A stretch of 64,000 nucleotides of DNA, from positions 620,001-684,000 of the forward strand of contig OZ255707.1 of the NCBI GenBank assembly GCA_965277075.1, given 5' to 3'. Positions 9,112 to 16,858 of this stretch are shown here, piece by piece; within the stretch, counting starts at the first letter, position 1, and every line of letters begins with the position of its first letter. The notes beneath the pieces were generated by a model. The model did no database searches. It saw nothing but the letters and a program-made list of their open reading frames with translations, and was not told the origin of the DNA. Source of the DNA: Lustribacter sp965277075 (GTDB lineage: Bacteria; Vulcanimicrobiota; Vulcanimicrobiia; Vulcanimicrobiales; Vulcanimicrobiaceae). Made by a program: the position numbers and the translations under genes.

Positions 9112-9476
9112 ATCTTCTCGGTGCGTTGTTTTTCGAAGTCCAGATACGTCGCGATGCGTTTCAAATCGTCCGGCGGCACGTCGAGGAACTGAATGCCGAC
9201 CTGGAACTGGGGATTCGCGCCGGGACGCGGACTCGCGTCCATCTTCACCCAACGCACTTCCGCCTTGAGCGTCAAGTGCGGCGTTTCTTTCATCGTGACG
9301 ATCCAGCGCGTTCCGCGCGAGAGATATTCGCTCGTAATCAGCCGCGCGCCGGTGGCCGAGATGTCCGCGATCGACGCGCGAAACAGCGTGAACGTGAGCT
9401 TCTCTTCGACGCTCACGGGAATGTATTTGCGGAGGCGGAGTGCACCGACGGCCTTGCGTTTGTCTTGATCAGCCAC
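9108..9476 (-). CDS. PilZ-like domain protein
   Basis: A 122-residue single-domain protein resembling PilZ c-di-GMP receptors. The second PilZ motif is recognisable (ADISATGARLITSEYL, matching D/N-x-S-x-x-G), followed by beta strands such as ELKAEVRWVKMD-like segments and FQVGIQFLDV. The N-terminal arginine motif is only partly convincing (ALRLRKYIPV), so c-di-GMP binding is not certain. It overlaps the SpoIID-like gene upstream by eight bases and queA downstream by four. Confidence 0.75.
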   Translation of the reverse strand: MADQDKRKAVGALRLRKYIPVSVEEKLTFTLFRASIADISATGARLITSEYLSRGTRWIVTMKETPHLTLKAEVRWVKMDASPRPGANPQFQVGIQFLDVPPDDLKRIATYLDFEKQRTEKI

Positions 9477-10380
9477 CGGTCACCGCGGCGCCCGGGAAAT
9501 AGAACCCGAGGATCGTCGAAGCGTCCGCGCCGCTTAGCGCCATTCCGCGAGCACCCCATTGACAAAGCCCCACACCGTGACCACGACCTGAGCCTTCGAT
9601 GCGCACGAACGGGGCGGCCTGCGTCATCTCGATGCTGACGCGATGCAGCCACGTGCTGCGAACGACGTCCGGGCCCCAACGTTTGCGCAATTCCGATACC
9701 GGCATCGCGGCGACTGTGCCGCCGTCGCACCGGATCGTCGCCGTACGCGGTCGGCCCGACGAATCCGGATCGTCGAGCACGACATCGGCGAGCGCGCCGC
9801 TGACGCGGTCCGCGACGGCCGCACGTGCGCGGTCGATCGGCATCGTTCGCGTCCACCGGTAGTCGGGTGCGTCCACGCAGTTCGGGTCGGCCACACCGCG
9901 CAGATACGGTAGTGCGGTACGTCCCCACACTTCCGCAGCATCCTCGGTATGGCCGCCGCAACACGAACTGTAAAAAACGCTCGCCGGGCCGCCGGCGAAG
10001 CGAATCGTCAAACCGCGCGTCGCGTCGACGGCCGCGGACGTCGCGGGGCGTTCGGCCTGCGTTCCACCGTACCGCTGGTCGCCCTCGGTCGTCACGAGAT
10101 CGTACGCGCGCGAGAGCGTCTTCTTGGACAGTGCATAGGTCCGCGCGATGATCGCCTGCGCTTGCAGCGCGGCCGCCGGCCAACTCGCCGATGATTCGAT
10201 CGGAACGACGCCGCGCAGATACGTCTCGACGTCGAGCGTCATAACGCTTCCGTCGGTCGCCGCGATCCGAACGAGCGGCGAGGTTTCGACGGGCGGCGGC
10301 ACCGGAGCGGGCGACGACCAGATGTCGAGACCGCCGGTGGCGATCAGCACGGCCTTCAAGAACGTCGCGCGCTCGATCAC
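9469..10380 (-). CDS. SpoIID/LytB-domain protein (probable secreted peptidoglycan lytic enzyme)
   Basis: A 303-residue protein with a short hydrophobic N-terminus (FLKAVLIATGGLDIW) that may act as an export signal. The SpoIID domain is clear: TYLRGVVPIESSASWPAAAL, QAIIARTYAL, FYSSCCGGHTEDAAEVWG and, near the end, GSGRGHGVGLCQWGARGMAL. SpoIID of Bacillus is a lytic transglycosylase active on denuded glycan; here no sporulation genes are near, so a general wall-remodelling role is more likely. The GTG start overlaps the ruvB stop (GTGA). The same operon carries a PASTA kinase and a penicillin-binding protein, which fits cell-wall work. Confidence 0.88.
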   Translation of the reverse strand: MIERATFLKAVLIATGGLDIWSSPAPVPPPVETSPLVRIAATDGSVMTLDVETYLRGVVPIESSASWPAAALQAQAIIARTYALSKKTLSRAYDLVTTEGDQRYGGTQAERPATSAAVDATRGLTIRFAGGPASVFYSSCCGGHTEDAAEVWGRTALPYLRGVADPNCVDAPDYRWTRTMPIDRARAAVADRVSGALADVVLDDPDSSGRPRTATIRCDGGTVAAMPVSELRKRWGPDVVRSTWLHRVSIEMTQAAPFVRIEGSGRGHGVGLCQWGARGMALSGADASTILGFYFPGAAVTGG

Positions 10381-11450
10381 GAAAAGAGTCCCGGCTGCTC
10401 GCGCCCGGCGGCGACCTGCACGCCAAGGTGCGTGAGTGCGGCGGCGGTCGTTTTGCGGCCGGTCGCCGTGCGCTGCACAAAACCGATCTTGAGCAGATAC
10501 GGCTCGACGACGTCTTCGAGCGTCTCCATATCTTCCGTGAGCGTTGCCGCGATTGCGTTGATGCCGACCGGTCCGCCGCCGTAGCCCTCGGCGATCGTCT
10601 GTAAATACGCGCGGTCGAGCCGGTCGAGTCCGCGCTCGTCGACGCCTTCGCGCCGCAGCGCTTCGTCGGCAACCGCCGCGGTGACGACGCCGTCGGCGCG
10701 CACGTCGGCGAAATCGCGTACGCGACGCAGCAAACGATTTGCGATGCGCGGCGTGCCGCGGCTGCGTTCGGCGATCGTGCGAGCACCATCGTCTTCGATG
10801 CGCACGTCGAGGACGCGCGCGCTGCGTTCAACGATCTCGCGCAAGTCGGCCGGCTCGTAGTAATCGAGATGGTACATCAGGCCGAAGCGGTCGCGCAACG
10901 GCGCCGAGAGCATCCCGGCCCGCGTCGTCGCGCCGACCAATGTGAACCGTTTGAGCGGCAACTTCAACGTTTTCGCATAGGCGCCGCGATCGACGACGAA
11001 ATCAATCTGGAAATCTTCCATTGCCGGATAGAGATACTCTTCGACGACGGCACCCAGCCGGTGAATCTCATCGATGAAGAGGACGTCGCCCGCGTCGAGC
11101 GCGGTGAGGATGCCGACGAGATCTTTGGGCTTCTCCATCGTCGGTCCCGACGATGCGTGCAGTGTCCCGCCGAGTTCCTTTGCGATCAAATTGGCCAGCG
11201 TCGTTTTGCCGAGCCCCGGTGGACCCGAGAACAGCACGTGCTCGAGGGCTTCGCCGCGCCCCCGCGCCGCATCGATCGCGATGCGCAGATTGTCGACGAT
11301 GCGGCGCTGCCCGACGTAATCGCCGAATGTACGCGGACGCAGGGTCGCACCGTACACCGCATCTTCCATCGTGCCGTCCGCATCGAGCACCCGCGGCACG
11401 TCGCGCCGCGCATCGTCGGGCCCCACGATCTTTTTGCGGATATCGGTCAC
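10377..11450 (-). CDS. ruvB: Holliday junction branch migration helicase RuvB
   Basis: Hexameric AAA+ motor that drives Holliday junction migration with RuvA. 357 residues. Walker A is GPPGLGKTTLANLIA, Walker B is LFIDEIHRLG, sensor region ATTRAGMLSAPLRDRFG, and the C-terminal winged helix follows (VEPYLLKIGFVQRTATGR). The GTG start overlaps the ruvA stop by four bases. The order ruvC-ruvA-ruvB is conserved in many bacteria; no LexA-like box was found at its immediate 5' side, because ruvC overlaps the kinase gene. Confidence 0.97.
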   Translation of the reverse strand: MTDIRKKIVGPDDARRDVPRVLDADGTMEDAVYGATLRPRTFGDYVGQRRIVDNLRIAIDAARGRGEALEHVLFSGPPGLGKTTLANLIAKELGGTLHASSGPTMEKPKDLVGILTALDAGDVLFIDEIHRLGAVVEEYLYPAMEDFQIDFVVDRGAYAKTLKLPLKRFTLVGATTRAGMLSAPLRDRFGLMYHLDYYEPADLREIVERSARVLDVRIEDDGARTIAERSRGTPRIANRLLRRVRDFADVRADGVVTAAVADEALRREGVDERGLDRLDRAYLQTIAEGYGGGPVGINAIAATLTEDMETLEDVVEPYLLKIGFVQRTATGRKTTAAALTHLGVQVAAGREQPGLFS

Positions 11451-12082
11451 GGACGGGCGACCTCGCGATTCCGCAAGCGATAGATCTCCGCGAGAAGTGT
11501 TTCGGCGTCGCCGACCTCCGGTGCGGCCGCGAGCGTTTCCGCGATCATCGCTTCGGCTTCACCGCGCTTGTAGGCAAGCTGCAGCAACACCGCGAGTGCT
11601 TCGGTTGCGAAATCCGGCATCGCGGCGGCCTCGGGGACGCGCACCGGCGCGTCTTGAATCAGCAAGAAGCGACCCACTTTGCCTTGCAGCTTCGCCACGA
11701 TGTCGCGTGCCTTCTGCTGCCCGATACCGGGCAGGGTCTTGAGAAACGTGTGGTCGCCGTCGTCGATCGCTCGCGCGATGCGCCCCATCGAAGCCGAGAA
11801 GGCGCGCGACGCGGCTTTGGGACCGATGCCCGCGACGCTTAGCAGCGCCTCGAAAAATTCCCGTTCGACGGCGTTGGTGAACCCAAAGAACGTGTAGCGC
11901 CCGCTGTTTCCGTCGATCGCGAGTTGCGCGTAAATCTCAAGTGCGATCGCCGATCCTGCCGGTGCCTCGATCTTCGCCGCAATGCTCGGCGGCACCACGA
12001 CGTCGTAGGATAGACCGCCAACTTCGACACGAACCGTTTCGGCATCGCGTTCGAGCAAGGTTCCGGCGATGCGTGAAAACAT
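11447..12082 (-). CDS. ruvA: Holliday junction branch migration protein RuvA
   Basis: Tetrameric junction-binding partner of RuvB, 211 residues. OB-fold N-terminal domain (MFSRIAGTLLERDAETVRVE), then tandem helix-hairpin-helix motifs (LLSVAGIGPKAASRA and LKTLPGIGQQKARDIVAKL) and the C-terminal RuvB-binding three-helix domain. ATG at 12082 is chosen over longer readings because it begins the conserved OB fold and lies two bases after the ruvC stop. Confidence 0.96.
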   Translation of the reverse strand: MFSRIAGTLLERDAETVRVEVGGLSYDVVVPPSIAAKIEAPAGSAIALEIYAQLAIDGNSGRYTFFGFTNAVEREFFEALLSVAGIGPKAASRAFSASMGRIARAIDDGDHTFLKTLPGIGQQKARDIVAKLQGKVGRFLLIQDAPVRVPEAAAMPDFATEALAVLLQLAYKRGEAEAMIAETLAAAPEVGDAETLLAEIYRLRNREVARP

Positions 12083-12084
12083 CG

Positions 12085-12594
12085 CTACCGGCGCTGCACG
12101 GATGCAAGGAGCGCGATCGGCGCCCGCGCGCGCAGTGCGAACACGAGCGCGAGTGCAAGCGCGTCGGTGACGTCGTCGGGCTCGGGCGCGACGTGTAGCC
12201 CGAGATGCGTGCACACCATCGCTTTGACTTGCGCTTTACGCGCACCGCCGTGCCCGGTGAGGGCGCGCTTGACCGTGACGTGCGAAAGTTCTTCGAACGT
12301 CACCGCGCAGCGGCCGGCGGCGAGCGCGATCACGCCGCGAGCGTGGCCCATCAGCACGGCGGTCGGCGGATGCTTCGGTGCCGACCAGAGTTCTTCGACC
12401 ACCATGCAGTCCGGTCGAGCCGCGCGGACCACGTCGAACATTGCGTCGTGCAACTGCGTGAGACGCCGTTCGAGCGGCGCCGACGTCAGCGGCCGCAGCA
12501 CCCCGCCCTCGACCAAACGAAACGACGTGTCCGCGACCTCGATGATTCCGTACCCCGTTGTCCGAAGGCCCGGATCGACCCCCAGCACACGCAC
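12085..12594 (-). CDS. ruvC: Crossover junction endodeoxyribonuclease RuvC
   Basis: Holliday junction resolvase, 169 residues. It opens VRVLGVDPGLRTTGYGIIE with the first catalytic Asp, then MVVEELW with the catalytic Glu, and the C-terminal DDVTDALALALVFAL with the last acidic pair. GTG at 12594 overlaps the TAG of the upstream kinase gene by one base; longer readings run through that gene. Coupled to ruvA and ruvB. Confidence 0.95.
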   Translation of the reverse strand: MRVLGVDPGLRTTGYGIIEVADTSFRLVEGGVLRPLTSAPLERRLTQLHDAMFDVVRAARPDCMVVEELWSAPKHPPTAVLMGHARGVIALAAGRCAVTFEELSHVTVKRALTGHGGARKAQVKAMVCTHLGLHVAPEPDDVTDALALALVFALRARAPIALLASVQRR

Positions 12595-14693
12595 TATTTC
12601 GTTGCCGGAACGGGATGATAGTAGATCGTCACCGCTTCGCCCGGCCGCAGCGACGCGTTCGCTTCCGGTTCGGTTCGCACGACCTTGCTCGGATCGCCGT
12701 CTTGCGTGATCGCCACGTTTCCGACGGTGTAGCCGTTGGCAATGATCGCGTGCTTTGCATCGTCGAGTGAAAGATTGCCGACGTCGGGCACCGTGCCCGC
12801 GACGGCGACGCTCAGCGTCACGGTCGACCGGCGCGGAACGGTCGTTTGTGCCGGCGGATCTTGGGTGACGACCGTGCCGCTTGCGTTCGTCGCATCGACG
12901 ATGTACTGCAGTCGCGGCACGAGACCCATCGTCTGCAGCAGCGCCGCTGCATCGGCGGGCGCTTTTGCTCCGATATCGGGAACCGCGACGAGCGCGGCGC
13001 CGGTGCTCAGCGTGACGCCGACCGTCGATCCCGGATCGACGTTCGTTCCCGCCGGCGCGCCCTGCGAGATGATTGTGTCTTTCGGAATCATGTCGTTGGA
13101 CGTTTGCTGATCGACATTGATCTTCAGGTTGTTTTTCGCTGCGAGGTTGCGCGCCGCGTCGAGCGAGAGCCCGACGAATTGCGGCGCACTGATCGGCGCC
13201 GCGCCGCGCGAGACGACGAGATCGACGATGCTTCCTTCGGGCGCGCGCGCGCCGACGCCGGGACGCACGCCAACGACCGTGTCCTTCGGCGCCTTCGCAT
13301 CGAAGCGCGCGCTGACGCGCGTTTTGAATTTTGCATTGGTGAGCGTATGCTGCGCGTCGGCGACGGTGAATCCACTCACGTCCGGGACGGTCGTGAGCGG
13401 TGGCCCGCTCGAAACAAAGAGCGTTACGACGGCGTTGCGTGCGACTTTCGTGCCCGCCGGCGGGTCCTGACGCACGACGCGATCCGTCGGAACGCTTGCA
13501 CTCGCCTCCGTTTTTACATCGGATGCAAGTCCGGCCGCGACGAGCGACTGTTGCGCCTGCATCGCACTCTGATTCGCGAAGTCGGCGACGGCGATGTCCC
13601 GCGGTGCACCCAGGCCGTGGACGAACGCGTAGCCGGCGACGATCGCGAGCACGAACGCGACGGCGGCACCGGCGAGCCAACGCACATTGGGACCTCGACG
13701 TTCGTCGTCCTCGTTGTCTGCGACGGCGACCGTCGCTGCCGTATTCAGCGGACGGTCGGGCGCCGCGGACCTGCGCGGCGGCGGCGGCGGCGGTACACGA
13801 ACGGCGGCGAAACTCGACGTCGGATCGTCACCGTTCGCGCGGCCCCCGACGGCGACGGTAAGAGCCGGTTGTTCGCGCGATTCGCGCAACGCCCGGCCGA
13901 GTTCCGCCGCCGAGGAGAACCGGTCCGCCGGGTCTTTCTGCAACAACTTCACGACGATCGACGCGAGCGCCGGACTGATCCCGAGTGCCGCGGCGTCGAC
14001 GTTCGGAACCGGTTCCGTAACGTGCTTGAGCGCAACGGTGACGGGCGTCTCGCCCAAAAACGGCAAGCGTCCGACAACCATCTGGTAGAGGACGACGCCG
14101 AGCGAATAAAGATCGGAGCGCGCGTCGAGTTCCTTCCCCTGCGCTTGCTCGGGAGAAATATAGGCGACGCTTCCCATCACCATTCCGGGCTGCGTGACGC
14201 CGATCGCGTTTTCCGCAACGGCCCGGGCAATGCCGAAGTCGCCGAGCTTCACGACGTCGTCGTGCGTGACGAGAATATTGGCCGGTTTGACGTCACGATG
14301 CAGCAACTCTTGCCGGTGCGCGAACGCGAGTCCGGCCGCAATCTGTGTTGCGTAATCGATCGCGACCGATTCCGGCATCGGCTCGCCGGCGTGCAGCATG
14401 GCCGCGAGCGTTTCGCCCTCGACGATTTCCATGACGATGAAATACGCGTTTCCTTCGCGTCCAAAATCGTACACGTTGACGACGTTGGGATGTGAGAGAC
14501 GCGCCGCGGCTTGCGCTTCGTACTCGAACCGTTTCACGAAGTCGTCGTCGAGCGCGAATTGGTCGCGCAACACCTTGATCGCGACGCGCCGGCGCAGCAA
14601 GAGATCGGTCCCGCGATAGACGATCGCCATGCCGCCGGTGCCCAGACGGTCATCGACGCGATAGCGGCCGTTGAAGACGTGTTCGAGTTCCAA
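12594..14693 (-). CDS. pknB: Membrane Ser/Thr protein kinase with PASTA repeats (PknB/PrkC type)
   Basis: A 699-residue receptor kinase. The cytoplasmic kinase domain (about 10-275) has the Gly loop LGTGGMAIVYRGTD, catalytic Lys40 in RRRVAIKVL, HRDVKPANILV, and the DFG segment LGDFGIARAV with SVAYISPEQA. A Ser/Pro-rich linker is followed by one membrane helix (about 338-360, LAGAAVAFVLAIVAGYAFVH). I count five extracellular PASTA repeats to the C-terminus, each ending near a GTxV/GSxV-type strand. Such kinases sense muropeptides or lipid II and control wall synthesis. A penicillin-binding protein lies directly upstream, 9 bp away, which is a common pairing. Confidence 0.95.
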   Translation of the reverse strand: MELEHVFNGRYRVDDRLGTGGMAIVYRGTDLLLRRRVAIKVLRDQFALDDDFVKRFEYEAQAAARLSHPNVVNVYDFGREGNAYFIVMEIVEGETLAAMLHAGEPMPESVAIDYATQIAAGLAFAHRQELLHRDVKPANILVTHDDVVKLGDFGIARAVAENAIGVTQPGMVMGSVAYISPEQAQGKELDARSDLYSLGVVLYQMVVGRLPFLGETPVTVALKHVTEPVPNVDAAALGISPALASIVVKLLQKDPADRFSSAAELGRALRESREQPALTVAVGGRANGDDPTSSFAAVRVPPPPPPRRSAAPDRPLNTAATVAVADNEDDERRGPNVRWLAGAAVAFVLAIVAGYAFVHGLGAPRDIAVADFANQSAMQAQQSLVAAGLASDVKTEASASVPTDRVVRQDPPAGTKVARNAVVTLFVSSGPPLTTVPDVSGFTVADAQHTLTNAKFKTRVSARFDAKAPKDTVVGVRPGVGARAPEGSIVDLVVSRGAAPISAPQFVGLSLDAARNLAAKNNLKINVDQQTSNDMIPKDTIISQGAPAGTNVDPGSTVGVTLSTGAALVAVPDIGAKAPADAAALLQTMGLVPRLQYIVDATNASGTVVTQDPPAQTTVPRRSTVTLSVAVAGTVPDVGNLSLDDAKHAIIANGYTVGNVAITQDGDPSKVVRTEPEANASLRPGEAVTIYYHPVPATK

Positions 14694-14702
14694 CGTTAGC
14701 GC

Positions 14703-16097
14703 TTACGTTCGCGTTCGGCGGAGCGCGACCCGTAGGACGTCACGCGCAATCGGTGCCGCAACATCCGCGCCGTAGCCTGCATTCTCGACGATAACCGCGA
14801 CTGCGACGCGCGGCGCATCCGCGGGCGCAAAGCACACGAACCACGAGTGCGCCGGACCGTGCGGATTCGTCGCCGTGCCGGTCTTCCCGGCGACGGTGAT
14901 CCCAGGCAGGGCGGCCGCCGTTGCGGTCCCGCTGCGAACGACCGCGACCATCATGTCGCGGACGTCGCCCGCGACATCGCTCGCGACCGGATGTGCCAAT
15001 TGCTCGGGTTGGGTGGCAAGCCGCGTTTGCGCGCCGGCGATGCTGCGGACGAGAAACGGGCGCGGCATTCGACCGCCGTCGGCGATCGTTGCCGCGACGA
15101 GGGCCATCCGTAGCGGGGTCACGAGCAGCGATGCTTGGCCGAAACCGAGTTGTGCCAGGACCGACGGCGTGACCTCGGCGCGCGCCGGAAGGCGGTCGCG
15201 CGCAGAGGGAACGTCGAAGTCCATCGATTCGCCGAGTCGCCAACGCGCCGCGCCGGCGAACCAGCGGTCGACGCCGAGTTGCAGCGCGATCGAGGCGAAG
15301 TCGACGTTGCTCGAAAGCGCGAACGCCCCGACGAGTGTCTGTTCCCCGGTCACTTCGCCCTGGTCGTTGCGCACGGTAAAATCGCCGACGCGCAGGCCGC
15401 CGGTATCGACGAATGTCGTCGCCGGCGTGACGATGCCGGCGTCGAGCGCCTCGGCCGCGGTGACGATTTTGAACGTCGAGCCCGGCGGATACAGGCCGCC
15501 CGTACTGCGGTCGAGCAATGGACTCGCCGGATCGTGGACGAGCGTACTCCAATCGCGATCGAGTTGATTCGGATCGAATGACGGCACCGCGGCGATCGCG
15601 AGGACGGCGCCCGTCCGCGGATCGAGCACGACCCCGGCCGCGCGCGCGTGCCGTGCGAGCGCCGACGCGAGCGTCTGCTGTACGCCGAGGTCGAGCGTCG
15701 TTACGACGTTCGCGCCGCGCGGCGCAGCGTTGGCGCCGGTCAGTAGCGACCACATCTCGCCGAACGGTCCGCGATCCGCTCGTGGCGCCGCGAGTACCCG
15801 ATCGAAGGCATCCTCGATGCCTGCCGTTCCGAAGCGCGCGGACGCGTATCCGACAACGTGCGCGGTCGCTCGGCCGCGCGGATAGACACGCCGTCCGTTA
15901 CGTGTAAGGGCAAGCGGTGTCCCGTCGGTCGTCACGATCGACCCGCGGCCGTCGGCGATGTCGTGACGACGCGGATTGCGCGGATCGTCCACGAGTCGCG
16001 GCCCGTCGACGACCGCGATCTGTAATTGGCGCAGCGCGAGCAGCGCGAAGAGAATGAAGAACAGCGAACGCAGACGCCCGATCGCGCGATCGGTCAG
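14703..16097 (-). CDS. Penicillin-binding protein, class B transpeptidase (PbpA/FtsI-like), apparent CTG start
   Basis: A 464-residue D,D-transpeptidase. An N-terminal membrane helix (RSLFFILFALLALRQLQIAV) is followed by DDPRNPRRHDIADGRGSIVT, a PBP-dimer-type region. The transpeptidase motifs are SxxK in YPPGSTFKIVTAAE, SxN in FALSSNVDF and KTG in ITVAGKTGTAT. In-frame, a TGA precedes the CTG at 16097 by one codon, so the start must be CTG (or the ATC before it); the CTG overlaps the upstream stop as CTGA. A GTG at 15992 exists but would delete the membrane anchor. No RodA/FtsW partner is adjacent in the window. Confidence 0.93.
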   Translation of the reverse strand: MTDRAIGRLRSLFFILFALLALRQLQIAVVDGPRLVDDPRNPRRHDIADGRGSIVTTDGTPLALTRNGRRVYPRGRATAHVVGYASARFGTAGIEDAFDRVLAAPRADRGPFGEMWSLLTGANAAPRGANVVTTLDLGVQQTLASALARHARAAGVVLDPRTGAVLAIAAVPSFDPNQLDRDWSTLVHDPASPLLDRSTGGLYPPGSTFKIVTAAEALDAGIVTPATTFVDTGGLRVGDFTVRNDQGEVTGEQTLVGAFALSSNVDFASIALQLGVDRWFAGAARWRLGESMDFDVPSARDRLPARAEVTPSVLAQLGFGQASLLVTPLRMALVAATIADGGRMPRPFLVRSIAGAQTRLATQPEQLAHPVASDVAGDVRDMMVAVVRSGTATAAALPGITVAGKTGTATNPHGPAHSWFVCFAPADAPRVAVAVIVENAGYGADVAAPIARDVLRVALRRTRT

Positions 16098-16858
16098 GAT
16101 TCACTCCCCGATACGTCGCGTTCACGCAGAACGGTAAATCCGCCGGTCGTGCTGACCGCCAGGTGCGCGCGTTTGCGGTCGGCGCCGATCACCGTGTTGA
16201 TCAACTCGTGCGCGAGCGGTTCGTCGAGCCCATCGATGGCAAGGACCGGATCGACCGCGACATCGTCCAGCAGCGGGTGCGCAACATAGCGGCACGCGGG
16301 AAGCGTCGCGAAGAGCCGCTCTTCGTAGGGCTCGGTGCGCCATGGGCCGCGCTTGCCGAAGACGGTCGCATGATAATCCCACGCGCACAAACGACGTTCG
16401 TTCCACACGAAATGGTCCCGCACGCACGTACGCCGGCAGATCGCACACTGCACGAGACTTTCGGCCGGGTGCGCGAACGCGTCGAGCAGATCTTCGGGAA
16501 GGTCGTCCGGATTGATGACCGTCGCATCGGTGAGCTCGGTCGGCACCGGCGCATGCCAACCGATACGCGCGAGCATTTCGAGGTCGCGCATCGACGAGAC
16601 GAACGAGCGTTCATCGTCGGGCGGGAACGTCGAATCGGCCCACGACGCGAGGTTGTCGCCCGCGATGTTGACGCGTTGCCAGTTCTCGCCGAGCACGACG
16701 CCGATCGGGGTCCATGCAAGCGGGACGAGCCACGCCGTAATCTGCCGATTGTCGGGCACGAGACTCGCGGTGAACGCAAGCGTGTTCGCGTTGCCTCCGA
16801 GCACGAACGCCCGCGGCTCGGCGACGGCGACGGCAACGGCGATATCGTCGTCGTTCAT
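16094..16858 (-). CDS. Unrecognised 254-residue protein between carB and the penicillin-binding protein
   Basis: I do not recognise this protein. The N-terminal half is mixed alpha/beta with an acidic opening (MNDDDIAVAVAVAEP). The middle has a Cys/His cluster, CAICRRTCVRDHFVWNERRL followed by CAWDYHATVFG, which could bind zinc. The C-terminal part contains AHELINTVIGADRKRAHLAV. No signal peptide or membrane helix. It overlaps carB by four bases (ATGA) and the downstream penicillin-binding gene by four (CTGA), so it is very likely expressed with both. The length and codon use match its neighbours. Function unknown. Confidence 0.8.
   Translation of the reverse strand: MNDDDIAVAVAVAEPRAFVLGGNANTLAFTASLVPDNRQITAWLVPLAWTPIGVVLGENWQRVNIAGDNLASWADSTFPPDDERSFVSSMRDLEMLARIGWHAPVPTELTDATVINPDDLPEDLLDAFAHPAESLVQCAICRRTCVRDHFVWNERRLCAWDYHATVFGKRGPWRTEPYEERLFATLPACRYVAHPLLDDVAVDPVLAIDGLDEPLAHELINTVIGADRKRAHLAVSTTGGFTVLRERDVSGSES

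Noticed and set aside
12595..13680. Long N-terminal extension of ruvC
   Set aside because: It reads through the PASTA kinase gene out of frame and is not RuvC-like before GTG 12594.
12846..14495. 549-residue open frame opposite the PASTA kinase
   Set aside because: Low-complexity Arg/Asp/Val translation and no domain; the kinase on the other strand accounts for the sequence.
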